From assembly GCA_002791435.1 (NCBI GenBank), contig PFXB01000101.1, positions 1 to 11,224 of the forward strand: a DNA stretch of 11,224 nucleotides, in the 5' to 3' direction. This stretch comes from a candidate division WWE3 bacterium CG_4_9_14_3_um_filter_43_9 (GTDB lineage Bacteria; Patescibacteriota; CPR3; GCA-002780085). A program made the position numbers and the translations under genes. Shown piece by piece: positions 1-6,064 of this stretch (position 1 is its first letter; each line of letters opens with the position of its first letter). Under the pieces are notes generated by a model, which saw only the letters and a program-made list of their open reading frames with translations, had not been told where the DNA came from and made no database searches.

Positions 1-95
1 ACAAAAGAATCACTGGCAAAAACCGGCGAGATTAAGGCGGTTGTAAAAATTAGAACAGTAGCCCAAAAACCCATAAATGTGATTTTTTCCAACAT
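1..95 (-). CDS. Secreted protein, N-terminal fragment (runs off window)
   Basis: Only the first 31 codons are present; the gene continues beyond position 1. The translation is a classic signal peptide: MLEKI, then a hydrophobic stretch (FMGFWATVLIFTTALI), then a cleavage-like SPVFA followed by SDSF. The product is therefore probably exported, with processing after the FA. Two ATG codons are adjacent (98 and 95). The perfect AGGAGG at 101-106 is only 2 nt from the first but 5 nt from the second, so 95 is preferred. The gene begins about 22 nt after the 3' end of tRNA-Glu with no promoter visible between them, so it is probably co-transcribed with the tRNA. The mature domain is outside the window and no function can be given. 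Confidence 0.7.
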   Translation of the reverse strand, partial: MLEKITFMGFWATVLIFTTALISPVFASDSF

Positions 96-117
96 CATTT
101 CCTCCTATAATCATTCT

Positions 118-190
118 TAGCCCCGACGGGATTTGAACCCGTGTTTCTGCCGTGAGAGGGCAACGTCCTAGGCCGCTAGACTACGGGGCC
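118..190 (-). tRNA. tRNA-Glu (anticodon CTC)
   Basis: The minus strand folds into a full 73-nt cloverleaf. The acceptor stem is GGCCCCG paired with CGGGGCT, with a G-U closing pair and discriminator A. The D stem is GTCT/GGAC. The anticodon stem is TTGCC/GGCAG around the loop CTCTCAC, which places CTC at positions 34-36 and so reads the glutamate codon GAG. The T arm is ACGGG-TTCAAAT-CCCGT. No CCA is encoded: the bases after the discriminator are AGA, so CCA must be added after transcription. A promoter lies just upstream (206-233). A protein gene with a strong ribosome binding site starts immediately downstream. Confidence 0.97.
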
Positions 191-205
191 CTAAACACAA
201 ACTTA

Positions 206-233
206 ATTATACCCGAATTGCTTCAATTTACAA
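206..233 (-). promoter_or_regulatory. Promoter of tRNA-Glu
   Basis: The minus strand carries a -35-like TTGTAA (228-233), a 16-nt spacer and a perfect TATAAT (206-211). Transcription would start near 198-200, about 8-10 nt before the tRNA 5' end. The spacer (212-227) ends in AATTCGGG directly before the -10 box. It matches the spacers of the promoters at 2753-2780 and 6065-6092 almost base for base, which strongly supports a real promoter class. Confidence 0.8.
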
Positions 234-271
234 AATGAACTGGTCTGTGATTCCAACTCTTTGATCAAACC

Positions 272-808
272 TTAACCTCGTTGTGACAAAAGCAGGGCTA
301 TTTTTTCCCCGAAGGCCTGAGCATTTTTGGGGTCTTGGGCCGTAATAATAGTTTCAGAAACCACCACATCTTCATTGAGATAATTAATTCCCAACTCTTT
401 AAATTTTCCGCCTAAGCTGGAAAAGGCCGTGGCATTTTTACCTTTTAAAACCCCGGCGTTGGCTAAAATCATGGGCGCTATGCAGATGGCTGCCACAATT
501 TTTCCTTTTTCAAAAGCCTCTTTGGCAATCTGCAGGGCAGTCGGATTTTCAAAAAGACTGGCCGCACCTGGACCACCCACAAAAACTACGGCATCGCAGG
601 AGGCAATATCCATCTCAAAAATCGTTAAATCAACCTCAACCTTTTCTCTCAAAACTCCCTGAGCTTCCCCTAGCTCGGTTGACACAACCAAAACTTCGGC
701 TCCCTGATTTTCTAAAATTTCTTTAGGGATTAACAGCTCTTCATCACGAAAATCTTTAAAAGCAATCACCAGGTAAACTTTTTTATTGGTCAGGTTTAAA
801 TCCTCCAT
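272..808 (-). CDS. DJ-1/PfpI family protein
   Basis: This 178-residue protein has the length and motif order of single-domain DJ-1/PfpI proteins: an N-terminal beta strand (VYLVIAF), an acidic turn with Glu at about 24, VFVGGPGA near 76-82, and the nucleophile elbow AAICIAPMILANAG with Cys109. The family includes deglycase or chaperone-like stress proteins and the PfpI peptidase. Here the residue after the cysteine is Ile, where PfpI-type members have His (AICHGP). The protease-type catalytic pair is therefore absent and a redox, deglycase or unknown small-molecule role is more likely. The start is supported by a perfect AGGAGG six bases before ATG. A palindromic repeat separates it from the phosphoribosyltransferase upstream. 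No clear own promoter was seen, so it may be read from the permease promoter. The stop is TAA. Confidence 0.9.
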   Translation of the reverse strand: MEDLNLTNKKVYLVIAFKDFRDEELLIPKEILENQGAEVLVVSTELGEAQGVLREKVEVDLTIFEMDIASCDAVVFVGGPGAASLFENPTALQIAKEAFEKGKIVAAICIAPMILANAGVLKGKNATAFSSLGGKFKELGINYLNEDVVVSETIITAQDPKNAQAFGEKIALLLSQRG

Positions 809-838
809 GTTGAACCTCCTTTTATTTTGAATTTTTAC

Positions 839-919
839 GGTACTTCTCCATGCCCCGCCGATTCGGCGGGTTAGTCGAAGAATAATGACTTTATTGTTCG
901 ACCGTAGTGGAGAACTACC
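839..919 (-). repeat. Nested palindromic intergenic element, copy 1
   Basis: This is an 81-nt element with three layers of symmetry. The ends are inverted: GGTACTTCTCCA at 839-850 against the complement of TGGAGAACTACC at 908-919 (11 of 12). Inside are a perfect CCCGCCGA-T-TCGGCGGG palindrome (854-870) and a second inverted repeat, GTCGAAGAATAA (874-885) against TTATTGTTCGAC (891-902). It starts directly after the phosphoribosyltransferase stop codon and fills most of the gap to the DJ-1 gene. No T-run follows the hairpins on the minus strand, so it is not a canonical terminator. Its modules recur at 2785-2890 and inside thpR. Confidence 0.85.
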
Positions 920-1567
920 TTAATTTTTGACTTTTATTGCGCGTTTGGCCAGAATTTCCTTAACTTCCTCACTGGAAACCTGGGGAAAATATTCGTAGAA
1001 CTGCCCGATCGCCATGAAATCTTTTGGATTGTCGACAAAAATTAATTCATCGGCAATGCTCCTCAAGAGGTTTACTCTGTCAAAAGGGATAATTGGAATT
1101 GCCACCACGATTTTAGCTGGATTTTTTAAGCGAACAGACTCGACTGCCGCCAGCATGGTGTACCCGGTGGCGATTCCGTCATCTGCCAGGATGACGGTTT
1201 TCCCCGAAAGGGGAAGTTCTCTCTGGTCCGCCCGAAATTCTCTCAGATATTCTTTAACTTTTTCCTCCTTGGCTCTGATTTCTTGCTCGAGATATCCTTT
1301 CCGAAATTGACTTTTATATTCCGGGTCGATAAATATCCCTCCTCCTTCAGCTATTGCCCCGATGGCGAATTCGCTGGAAGAGGGTGGATTTATCTTTTTG
1401 GCCACCGCCACCTCCAAGGGTAAATTGAGTCGATCAGCCAAGACTGCCCCCAAGACAACACCCCCTCTGGGTAAAGCTAAAATGAGTGTTTCCGGTAGAT
1501 TGCTATATTTTATTAATTGTTCAGAAAGTTTGATAGCGGCGTCCTGGCGATTTTTGAAAATAATCAT
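920..1567 (-). CDS. Phosphoribosyltransferase (type I PRTase fold)
   Basis: The 215-residue product matches the stand-alone 'predicted phosphoribosyltransferase' family (PF00156). It has the early ALPRGGVVLGAVLA segment (31-44, the PPi-loop region), a KKINPP segment near 58-62, and the PRPP-binding signature VILADDGIATGYT at 125-137, where two acidic residues precede the G-ATG-T loop. These enzymes transfer ribose 5-phosphate from PRPP to a base. The substrate of this subfamily is not evident from sequence, though salvage of a purine or pyrimidine base is likely. The start has a strong purine-rich site (GGGGAGAGGGA) directly before ATG. The gene follows the permease stop by 15 nt, so the two are probably one operon. 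The stop TAA abuts palindromic element copy 1. Confidence 0.88.
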   Translation of the reverse strand: MIIFKNRQDAAIKLSEQLIKYSNLPETLILALPRGGVVLGAVLADRLNLPLEVAVAKKINPPSSSEFAIGAIAEGGGIFIDPEYKSQFRKGYLEQEIRAKEEKVKEYLREFRADQRELPLSGKTVILADDGIATGYTMLAAVESVRLKNPAKIVVAIPIIPFDRVNLLRSIADELIFVDNPKDFMAIGQFYEYFPQVSSEEVKEILAKRAIKVKN

Positions 1568-1582
1568 TCCCTCTCCCCGAGG

Positions 1583-2719
1583 TTATACTTTTTGCAAAAA
1601 AGACACGATTTCATAAACGACCCCCAGCGCAAAAACTACTATTAAAATATACTCTATTGAAGTTGGGATACGGATTGAAAATTCGGGCTTTTTATCGCCT
1701 GCAATTTGAGCTTTTCGATGACTGTAAATAATCACGATTCCTTCAAACCCACCCATCAGTGATCCTGCCATCATAATTAAAGTGATAAATTCTGTTACTC
1801 CGGATATGAACAGAAGGAGAGGAATAAAGCAGGCTGCGGCCCAGGCTAAAAACGGCGGAAAGTGAAAATCATAGTGATAAAGGTCTTTCAAAATCGTTCC
1901 CAGGGAAAGAAAGGTTGAACTCATGGTCAAGGTCCCCAAGAAAGCTCCCAGATAAGTCATAAAGGGATGCAGGTTTACTAAACCACCAATGGCGTCGTCG
2001 GAGGTATTAAGCCCTGTTATCCCCACAATCACCAAAGCAAAAATGCAATAAAGAGTAATTGGAATAACGGTACCGAAAATTATGGCCTTTTTAAGTTTGC
2101 CTCGTTCTTCGCGCTTAAAAATTCCTCCCATCTCGGGAATAATCGAAGCTCCTCCTAGAGCAAAGAGGATGACCCCGTAGGGCATAAAGAAAAAAGAAGG
2201 ATCAAAATGACTTAAATTGGAAGGATTAAACCAGCTTAAACCCATTCCGCAAATCAGCACTAAAACAATAATCAGCAGAAAACCTAAAACCAGTTGAAAA
2301 CGGGAAATGAGCTTGACCCCCAAAAGAACTAAAAACGCCATCACTCCGAAAAAAATAAGACTCCATCCAAAGCTGCTGCCGGTACTAGTTAAAGTCCGTA
2401 AAAATTCACCCACTTTGATGATGTAGGCTGTCAGTGCTCCGTAAAAACCAAAAAACATGGAGAGCAGGGCCAAAACTTTCCCTTTCTTGCCTAAATATTT
2501 TTCGGCATAACCGCTTAATTGGTGCCTGCCATGAGTTGAAAGGACAACCTCTCCATGCGAAAGGTTAAGCATCAAAACAACTGTCCCGAGAACAATTAAA
2601 TACCCGACTCCTGCCCAGAAACCGATTTTGGAAAAAGCATAGGGAATACCAAAAATGCCTGCTCCGATAATGGTCCCGATTAACATGGCTGAGGCTCTGA
2701 GGATTTTTCTATCGATCAT
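1583..2719 (-). CDS. Amino-acid permease, aromatic amino acid/HAAAP-like (APC superfamily)
   Basis: This is a strongly hydrophobic 378-residue protein with about 11 membrane helices. TM1 carries the glycine-rich GTIIGAGIFGIPYAF (residues 15-29), the substrate and ion-binding unwound helix of APC-superfamily carriers, and is most like the Trp/Tyr permease branch (PF03222). Later features include GGASIIPEMGG in the mid-protein helix and a conserved-looking TLTMSSTFLSLG segment. It probably imports an amino acid by H+ or Na+ symport; the exact substrate is inferred. An in-frame ATG exists at 2731, but the GGAG at 2726-2729 is ideally spaced (6 nt) for the ATG at 2719 and nothing comparable precedes 2731, so the shorter form is preferred. 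A promoter lies at 2753-2780. It is followed by the phosphoribosyltransferase gene after 15 nt. Confidence 0.85.
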   Translation of the reverse strand: MIDRKILRASAMLIGTIIGAGIFGIPYAFSKIGFWAGVGYLIVLGTVVLMLNLSHGEVVLSTHGRHQLSGYAEKYLGKKGKVLALLSMFFGFYGALTAYIIKVGEFLRTLTSTGSSFGWSLIFFGVMAFLVLLGVKLISRFQLVLGFLLIIVLVLICGMGLSWFNPSNLSHFDPSFFFMPYGVILFALGGASIIPEMGGIFKREERGKLKKAIIFGTVIPITLYCIFALVIVGITGLNTSDDAIGGLVNLHPFMTYLGAFLGTLTMSSTFLSLGTILKDLYHYDFHFPPFLAWAAACFIPLLLFISGVTEFITLIMMAGSLMGGFEGIVIIYSHRKAQIAGDKKPEFSIRIPTSIEYILIVVFALGVVYEIVSFLQKV

Positions 2720-2752
2720 TCTTTTCTCCATTCATAACCACTGTAGCTGATT

Positions 2753-2780
2753 ATTATATCCGAATTACTCCATTGAAAAA
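2753..2780 (-). promoter_or_regulatory. Promoter of the permease gene
   Basis: A perfect TATAAT (2753-2758) is preceded by a 16-nt spacer ending AATTCGGA, which matches the spacers of the tRNA-Glu and CAP promoters. The -35 region is poor (TTTTTC at 2775-2780), so recognition may rest on the extended spacer and -10. Transcription would begin near 2746, giving a leader of about 27 nt with a GGAG Shine-Dalgarno before ATG 2719. Confidence 0.7.
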
Positions 2781-2784
2781 AGAG

Positions 2785-2890
2785 GAAATTCTCCCCGCCG
2801 ACTCGGCGGGTCGAACAATAAAAAGGAAAGGGTATTATTCTTCGACTGGAACCCTGAGCTTGTCGAAGGACGCAATGGAGAAGTACTTCT
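2785..2890. repeat. Nested palindromic intergenic element, copy 2
   Basis: It is built from the same modules as copy 1: CCCGCCGACTCGGCGGG (2794-2810, one different centre base), GTCGAACAATAA (2810-2821) inverted against TTATTCTTCGAC (2835-2846), and a TGGAGAAGTACTTC end (2876-2889) that partly mirrors GGAAATTCTCC at 2784-2794. It also carries an extra module, CCCTGAGCTTGTCGAAGG (2852-2869), whose complement is a palindrome-like sequence recurring in intergenic DNA of many bacterial genomes. It lies directly upstream of the permease promoter. Confidence 0.8.
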
Positions 2891-2891
2891 G

Positions 2892-2915
2892 AAAAAAATA
2901 GTTGTGGTCCTCAAC
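2892..2915 (-). terminator. Possible weak terminator after thpR remnant
   Basis: On the minus strand GTTG-AGGACCA-CAAC forms a short 4-bp hairpin followed by TATTTTTTT. It lies downstream of the thpR remnant and upstream of the permease promoter, the right place to end the previous transcript. The stem is short, so the call is tentative. Confidence 0.3.
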
Positions 2916-2952
2916 GGAGTTTACCCTGATCCGCCAGATGGACGGCGAAGGA

Positions 2953-2981
2953 CCCGAACAATAATTTTCTCATCATTCGGG
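2953..2981 (-). other. 12-bp RNA hairpin downstream of thpR
   Basis: The minus-strand RNA can pair CCCGAAUGAUGA with UUAUUGUUCGGG around a GAAAA loop: 12 continuous pairs, three of them G-U. The plus-strand RNA would have A-C mismatches at those places, so the structure fits RNA made in the direction of the genes. It starts about 19 nt after the thpR stop. No U-run follows, so it may be a transcript-end stabiliser or a diverged member of the repeat family (shared CGAACAATAA, also at 2812-2821). Confidence 0.55.
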
Positions 2982-3000
2982 AAAACCACCCACTTCGCTT

Positions 3001-3650
3001 TTAAACCGATCCTTGCGGAGTGAGAAAACTGCGGTACAAATCTATCTTCCCGACTTTAAATCTGGTTGTTTCCTCTAAACTTAATTTAGCGGCACTAGAG
3101 ATCAAATTGAAGATCTGAGATGGCGGACCTTTTGCTCTAGCCAAAGCGAGATGAGGTATCAAACGATCCTCAGCTTGAAAACCAATTTCGGACAAAGCCT
3201 CCTCTATCCTTTTTTTGAAAACTGCCGAATCGGATGGCGCGCCATACTCTAAAACCAAGACTCTGACTTTTTTCCAGGAAGGATAGACATTGATGAACCC
3301 CGGGCTCAATCAAAAGGGCGCGTATTGGCTCGCCTCAAATTTTACAACCCTCACTATGTCGGTAACTTTATAATCGTTCGAGAGGACTACGGGTTCGCCC
3401 GTGAATGAATCGAATGATTTCGAACTTGCCGACCCGCCGAATCGGCGGGGAGGATACCACGGCGCAAGCCGCGGTAGTTCATTTTTCTCAACTTCATCTA
3501 AAAATTTGAGGGTAAGGTGGAGATTCGCGCCTGAAACTCAAAGGAATGGCCAATTGTTTTGAGTCAGTTTTTTGATAAGTTTGTCTATTTCCTGTTGTTG
3601 TTTTAAGGGAAGGGTAAATCCTAAAAAAGTCTTAAGGTTTCTTTCTCCAT
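3001..3650 (-). pseudogene. thpR: Broken RNA 2',3'-cyclic phosphodiesterase / 2'-5' RNA ligase family gene
   Basis: Conceptual translation from ATG 3650 gives a complete ThpR-like protein if three lesions are ignored. One base is missing in a T6 run (3623-3628): METLRLF-type start, then GFTLPLKQQQEID in the next frame. TGA codons at 3538-3540 (FL*VSGANLHLTLKFL) and 3310-3312 (APF*LSPGFINVYP) both sit where Trp would fit. The first catalytic motif, HLTL, is intact. The second reads HLALAR, where the family has H-T/S, so its threonine is also lost. Between EVEKN and VTDIV lies a 38-codon in-frame insert of palindromic repeat (3367-3480); removing it restores a length of about 178 residues, normal for the family. 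The longest remaining open frame (3001-3309, TTG start) covers only the C-terminal half. The start follows the upstream membrane-protein stop by one base. Other genes here end at TGA, so recoding is unlikely. Confidence 0.85.
3367..3480 (-). repeat. Palindromic element inserted in frame within thpR
   Basis: This 114-nt (38-codon) block has no counterpart in the usual ThpR fold and contains modules of the intergenic repeats. On the minus strand these are GAACTACC at the start, a hairpin CGGC-TTGC-GCCG (3461-3472 region), CCCGCCGATTCGGCGGG, and TCGAACGATTAT near the end. There is also a CGGG-CGAA-CCCG hairpin. Its length is a multiple of three and it is open in the thpR frame, encoding a low-complexity peptide (PRLAPWYPPRRFGG then SASSKSFDSF). 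It resembles in behaviour the Rickettsia palindromic elements found inside protein genes. Confidence 0.75.
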
Positions 3651-3651
3651 T

Positions 3652-4419
3652 TTAAAACCCGGTCGTCAATCCCCAAAACATCATAAAAATAATGAGAGAA
3701 ATAAAAAGGTATTCTAAGAAAATTTTGAAGGTTAAATTCTTCTCAATGAGATGATGAATTATTCCCCAAAATAAATAGTAAATCGCCAGAATCATCAGGG
3801 AAAGGATAAGAAAGGTTGATAAAAGATAAAAATCCAGCAAAATCCAAGCTGCCAGCGTAATGATTGCCGAAACCAAAAAAGCAGCAATGAGATATGAACT
3901 TGTTCCGGCTTTTAAACGCCACAACATATGAATTTGGAAAAGAAGGGTGGCTAAGAATATGAGCAGTAAAGCCAGATAAAAATTAAAACCTAAAAAATGA
4001 ATACCCTCTAAAATCGAGTCATAGAGCATGAAGATGATAAAAAATTTTACTCCGTCGTGAACGTGATGGGTCAAATCCGAGAAGTTTTCGGAATAGAGCG
4101 CAAAATAGGAAAAAAACGTCCCCAAAATAACTATTTGTCTTAAAACAAAATTTTCATTAAATAAAATGAAGCCGGATATCCCGATCAATAAAAAGACAGG
4201 ATGAACTAAATAGGGCATTAAATCCAGATAGTGTTTTTTTTGAACGATAAAAGTTAATCCCGTGGCTAAGACAACGCCAATGAAAACCAGACTTCCAACT
4301 AACAGAAATGACTGTAGGTCTTGTTCCAGTGCGAGTCTTGCCATCAGCTGAAAACCGAAAAGAAAAGTTAGGGCGAAAATTAAGGGTAGAATATAATTTT
4401 TGAAATATTTGATGTGCAT
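3652..4419 (-). CDS. Multi-pass membrane protein of unknown function
   Basis: This is a 255-residue, highly hydrophobic protein with about seven or eight predicted membrane helices, short loops, and a cytoplasm-style start (MHIKYFKNY). I do not recognise the family. Polar features that might matter are a central NFSDLTHHVHDGVKFF segment with three histidines and an HHLIEKN segment before the last helix. The open frame extends to an ATG at 4497, but GGGAG four bases before ATG 4419 and the hydrophobic segment starting soon after make 4419 the better start. It has its own promoter (4549-4578) with a leader of about 120 nt. The thpR remnant begins one base after its TAA, so the two were translationally coupled. 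Function is unknown; a small-molecule transporter or integral-membrane enzyme is possible. Confidence 0.75.
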   Translation of the reverse strand: MHIKYFKNYILPLIFALTFLFGFQLMARLALEQDLQSFLLVGSLVFIGVVLATGLTFIVQKKHYLDLMPYLVHPVFLLIGISGFILFNENFVLRQIVILGTFFSYFALYSENFSDLTHHVHDGVKFFIIFMLYDSILEGIHFLGFNFYLALLLIFLATLLFQIHMLWRLKAGTSSYLIAAFLVSAIITLAAWILLDFYLLSTFLILSLMILAIYYLFWGIIHHLIEKNLTFKIFLEYLFISLIIFMMFWGLTTGF

Positions 4420-4504
4420 TTTACTCCCATGGATAAACCTTAATTGGTTTAGCGCATAGATCCGCCAGGCAAGCAGACAGGCATACCTTAATAACATGGT
4501 TTCT

Positions 4505-4584
4505 AATAAGTTTGTCTATAATTTTTCGAAAAAAGCTTCAATCAGTTTCTTATACCTACTTTTAAATACGTTTGTCAATAATTA
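4505..4584 (-). repeat. Two 20-nt direct repeats exactly 60 bp apart
   Basis: The 20-mers at 4505-4524 and 4565-4584 agree at 17 of 20 positions (AATA-GTTTGTC-ATAATT core on the plus strand). The upstream copy contains the -35 hexamer of the membrane-protein promoter and runs into the CAP stop codon. The downstream copy lies in the leader. They could be operator sites or a duplicated promoter; nothing else explains them. Confidence 0.6.
4549..4578 (-). promoter_or_regulatory. Promoter of the membrane-protein gene
   Basis: The minus strand has a perfect TTGACA (4573-4578), an 18-nt spacer and TATAAG (4549-4554). The site lies immediately after the CAP gene stop codon. It predicts a start near 4542 and a leader of about 120 nt before ATG 4419. 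This promoter lacks the AATTYGGG spacer of the other three, so it belongs to a different class. Confidence 0.6.
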
Positions 4585-6054
4585 TAATATTACTCCCATG
4601 CTCCCGAAGATTATTCCCAAAAGGGAAAGACCGAAAAAAACTGCATGTGTTAAAGAGTGACTGCTTTGCCTTTGCATACCCTTGAGGTTTAATGACACCG
4701 AGTCGACTCCAAAAAGAAGGACTAAAACTAAACCAAAAAGGATATAAAAAAAGCGGATGTTTTCTTGAAACGATTTTGGTTTAAGTTTATTGATGATATT
4801 TTCACTCCGGCTCATAAATTCTCCCAAAATGCTGCCTGCATATAATTGAGGGTTAGGTTCTGGAAAAGCAGAAAGGCTTGACTTTGTTTCAACCTCATTC
4901 CCGGCTCTGTCTTTGGCAGAAATAAAAACCACGTTCTGGTTTAAAGCTTCCGTTGGAGGAACCAATACCCCTTCATAGAGATCTTTTTGGTACGACGTAA
5001 GAATCAGCGTAAAATCTCCGATTCTGGCTACCGCTTGATCCGGGTCAGAAAGCACGACAACTCTAACTTCAATAGCTCTCTCACCCATGCGCCAGAAAGG
5101 GGTCACCTCTAAAGATCCGAGATCAATAAAGGGTGCCAAAGTGTCAATCACCACCGAAGCTGGGAAGGAAGGTCCGCTTGCATTGCCAGCTTGATCGGTG
5201 GCAATCGCGGAAAAAACGTGACCCCCTTCGGGAAAGGGTTCGGGTGGCCGATAGGAAAAAGCATTTTGTGAATCAGCCGGAACTTCCCCTAAAAGTAGAT
5301 CTTGATCATAAATCGCAACGGTTGCATATGATTCGCTAATGCCCTCAATTGCAGGTTGCGGATCATTGAGGATAGCTTGATCCTGCGGCTTTAAAATAAT
5401 AGGCGGCTGGGGAGATGTTACGTCTGGCTTTGCCTCTGGCAGTGACTGGCTAAGAGTAGTTTCAGAAGAAGAAAAACTCTCTACAGTCTTCTGCTGAAAT
5501 AAAGAGCCCAACATCTGAACACAAATCGTAGTCTCGCTCCCCTTAAATTGGCCGGTAACCACCGCTACTCCGATGTCTTGAAACTCTGAGTTGATGATAT
5601 TATCCCTGTGCGATGGACTATGCATCCAAGCATTAACCGCTCCTTCAGCAGTAGTGAAATCTTTGGCCAAATTTTCACCAGCATAAAGATAATCGTATCC
5701 TGCTTGTAAAATAAAATCCCAGGGGGTGGTACCATCCGAAGCAACATGAGCCCAATACTGATCGGCAAACATATCTAACCCTTTTTCATAAGCGGCTTTT
5801 TTTAACATTTCATTCTCTTTTAATAAGGGTAACTCTCTTTTCTGTCGTTCCAGGTTGGTCAGATTGACAATTTCTTGAGAGGAGATGGCGGTAGCTGCTA
5901 TGGCTTTGGTTTTTGAAATGTCACTAAAAAAACCTAGCGCGAACTGAGAAACAATCAAAACCAAGCAATAGAGGGCTAACATGCGGAAGCGAATTAAATG
6001 CGGATGAAATTGATTACCTGAGTGCGGAATAAAGAGTTTTTTTAAACTTCGCAT
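4582..6054 (-). CDS. CAP (SCP/PR1) domain surface protein with Ig-like domains and C-terminal membrane anchor
   Basis: The protein has 490 residues. An N-terminal leader (RSLKKLFIPHSGNQFHPHLI, residues 2-21) precedes a signal/anchor helix (MLALYCLVLIVSQFALGFF, about 25-43). A CAP domain spans about 58-190: LTNLERQKRELPLL, YWAHVASDG (His103), AGENLAKDF with Glu127, and WMHSPSHRDNII with His145 and His149, the residues that form the CAP cavity. A Ser/Pro linker follows, then two Ig-like repeats (about 222-310 and 315-405, including the ATDQAGNASGP and SAKDRAGNEVE strands), and two hydrophobic helices near the end. Secreted, membrane-tethered CAP proteins of bacteria have mostly unknown roles; cell-surface or partner-cell contact is plausible. 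The start is chosen at ATG 6054 because the -10 box at 6065-6070 leaves only a few nucleotides of leader. The frame extends to a TTG at 6075, but that codon lies within the promoter. Confidence 0.88.
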   Translation of the reverse strand: MRSLKKLFIPHSGNQFHPHLIRFRMLALYCLVLIVSQFALGFFSDISKTKAIAATAISSQEIVNLTNLERQKRELPLLKENEMLKKAAYEKGLDMFADQYWAHVASDGTTPWDFILQAGYDYLYAGENLAKDFTTAEGAVNAWMHSPSHRDNIINSEFQDIGVAVVTGQFKGSETTICVQMLGSLFQQKTVESFSSSETTLSQSLPEAKPDVTSPQPPIILKPQDQAILNDPQPAIEGISESYATVAIYDQDLLLGEVPADSQNAFSYRPPEPFPEGGHVFSAIATDQAGNASGPSFPASVVIDTLAPFIDLGSLEVTPFWRMGERAIEVRVVVLSDPDQAVARIGDFTLILTSYQKDLYEGVLVPPTEALNQNVVFISAKDRAGNEVETKSSLSAFPEPNPQLYAGSILGEFMSRSENIINKLKPKSFQENIRFFYILFGLVLVLLFGVDSVSLNLKGMQRQSSHSLTHAVFFGLSLLGIIFGSMGVIL

Positions 6055-6064
6055 GGGGATTTTG

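Noticed and set aside
429..662. Plus-strand open frames overlapping the minus-strand genes
   Set aside because: These and similar plus-strand frames (for example 1014-1310, 8643-8921 and 10300-10620) lie opposite well-supported genes, have no ribosome sites and give no recognisable protein features.
854..870. GC-rich hairpin as rho-independent terminator after the phosphoribosyltransferase
   Set aside because: The palindrome is strong, but on the minus strand it is followed by GCATGGAG rather than a T-run, and the same sequence occurs in non-terminator settings, including inside thpR.
3001..3309. A separate 102-aa gene
   Set aside because: This frame is the C-terminal half of ThpR beginning at a TTG directly after an in-frame TGA. 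The missing N-terminal half is readable just upstream, so it is part of a broken gene.
4459..4488. Repeat fragment in the membrane-protein leader
   Set aside because: GATCCGCCAG is shared with 2928-2938 and recalls repeats seen in similar genomes, but a 10-nt match is too short to call.
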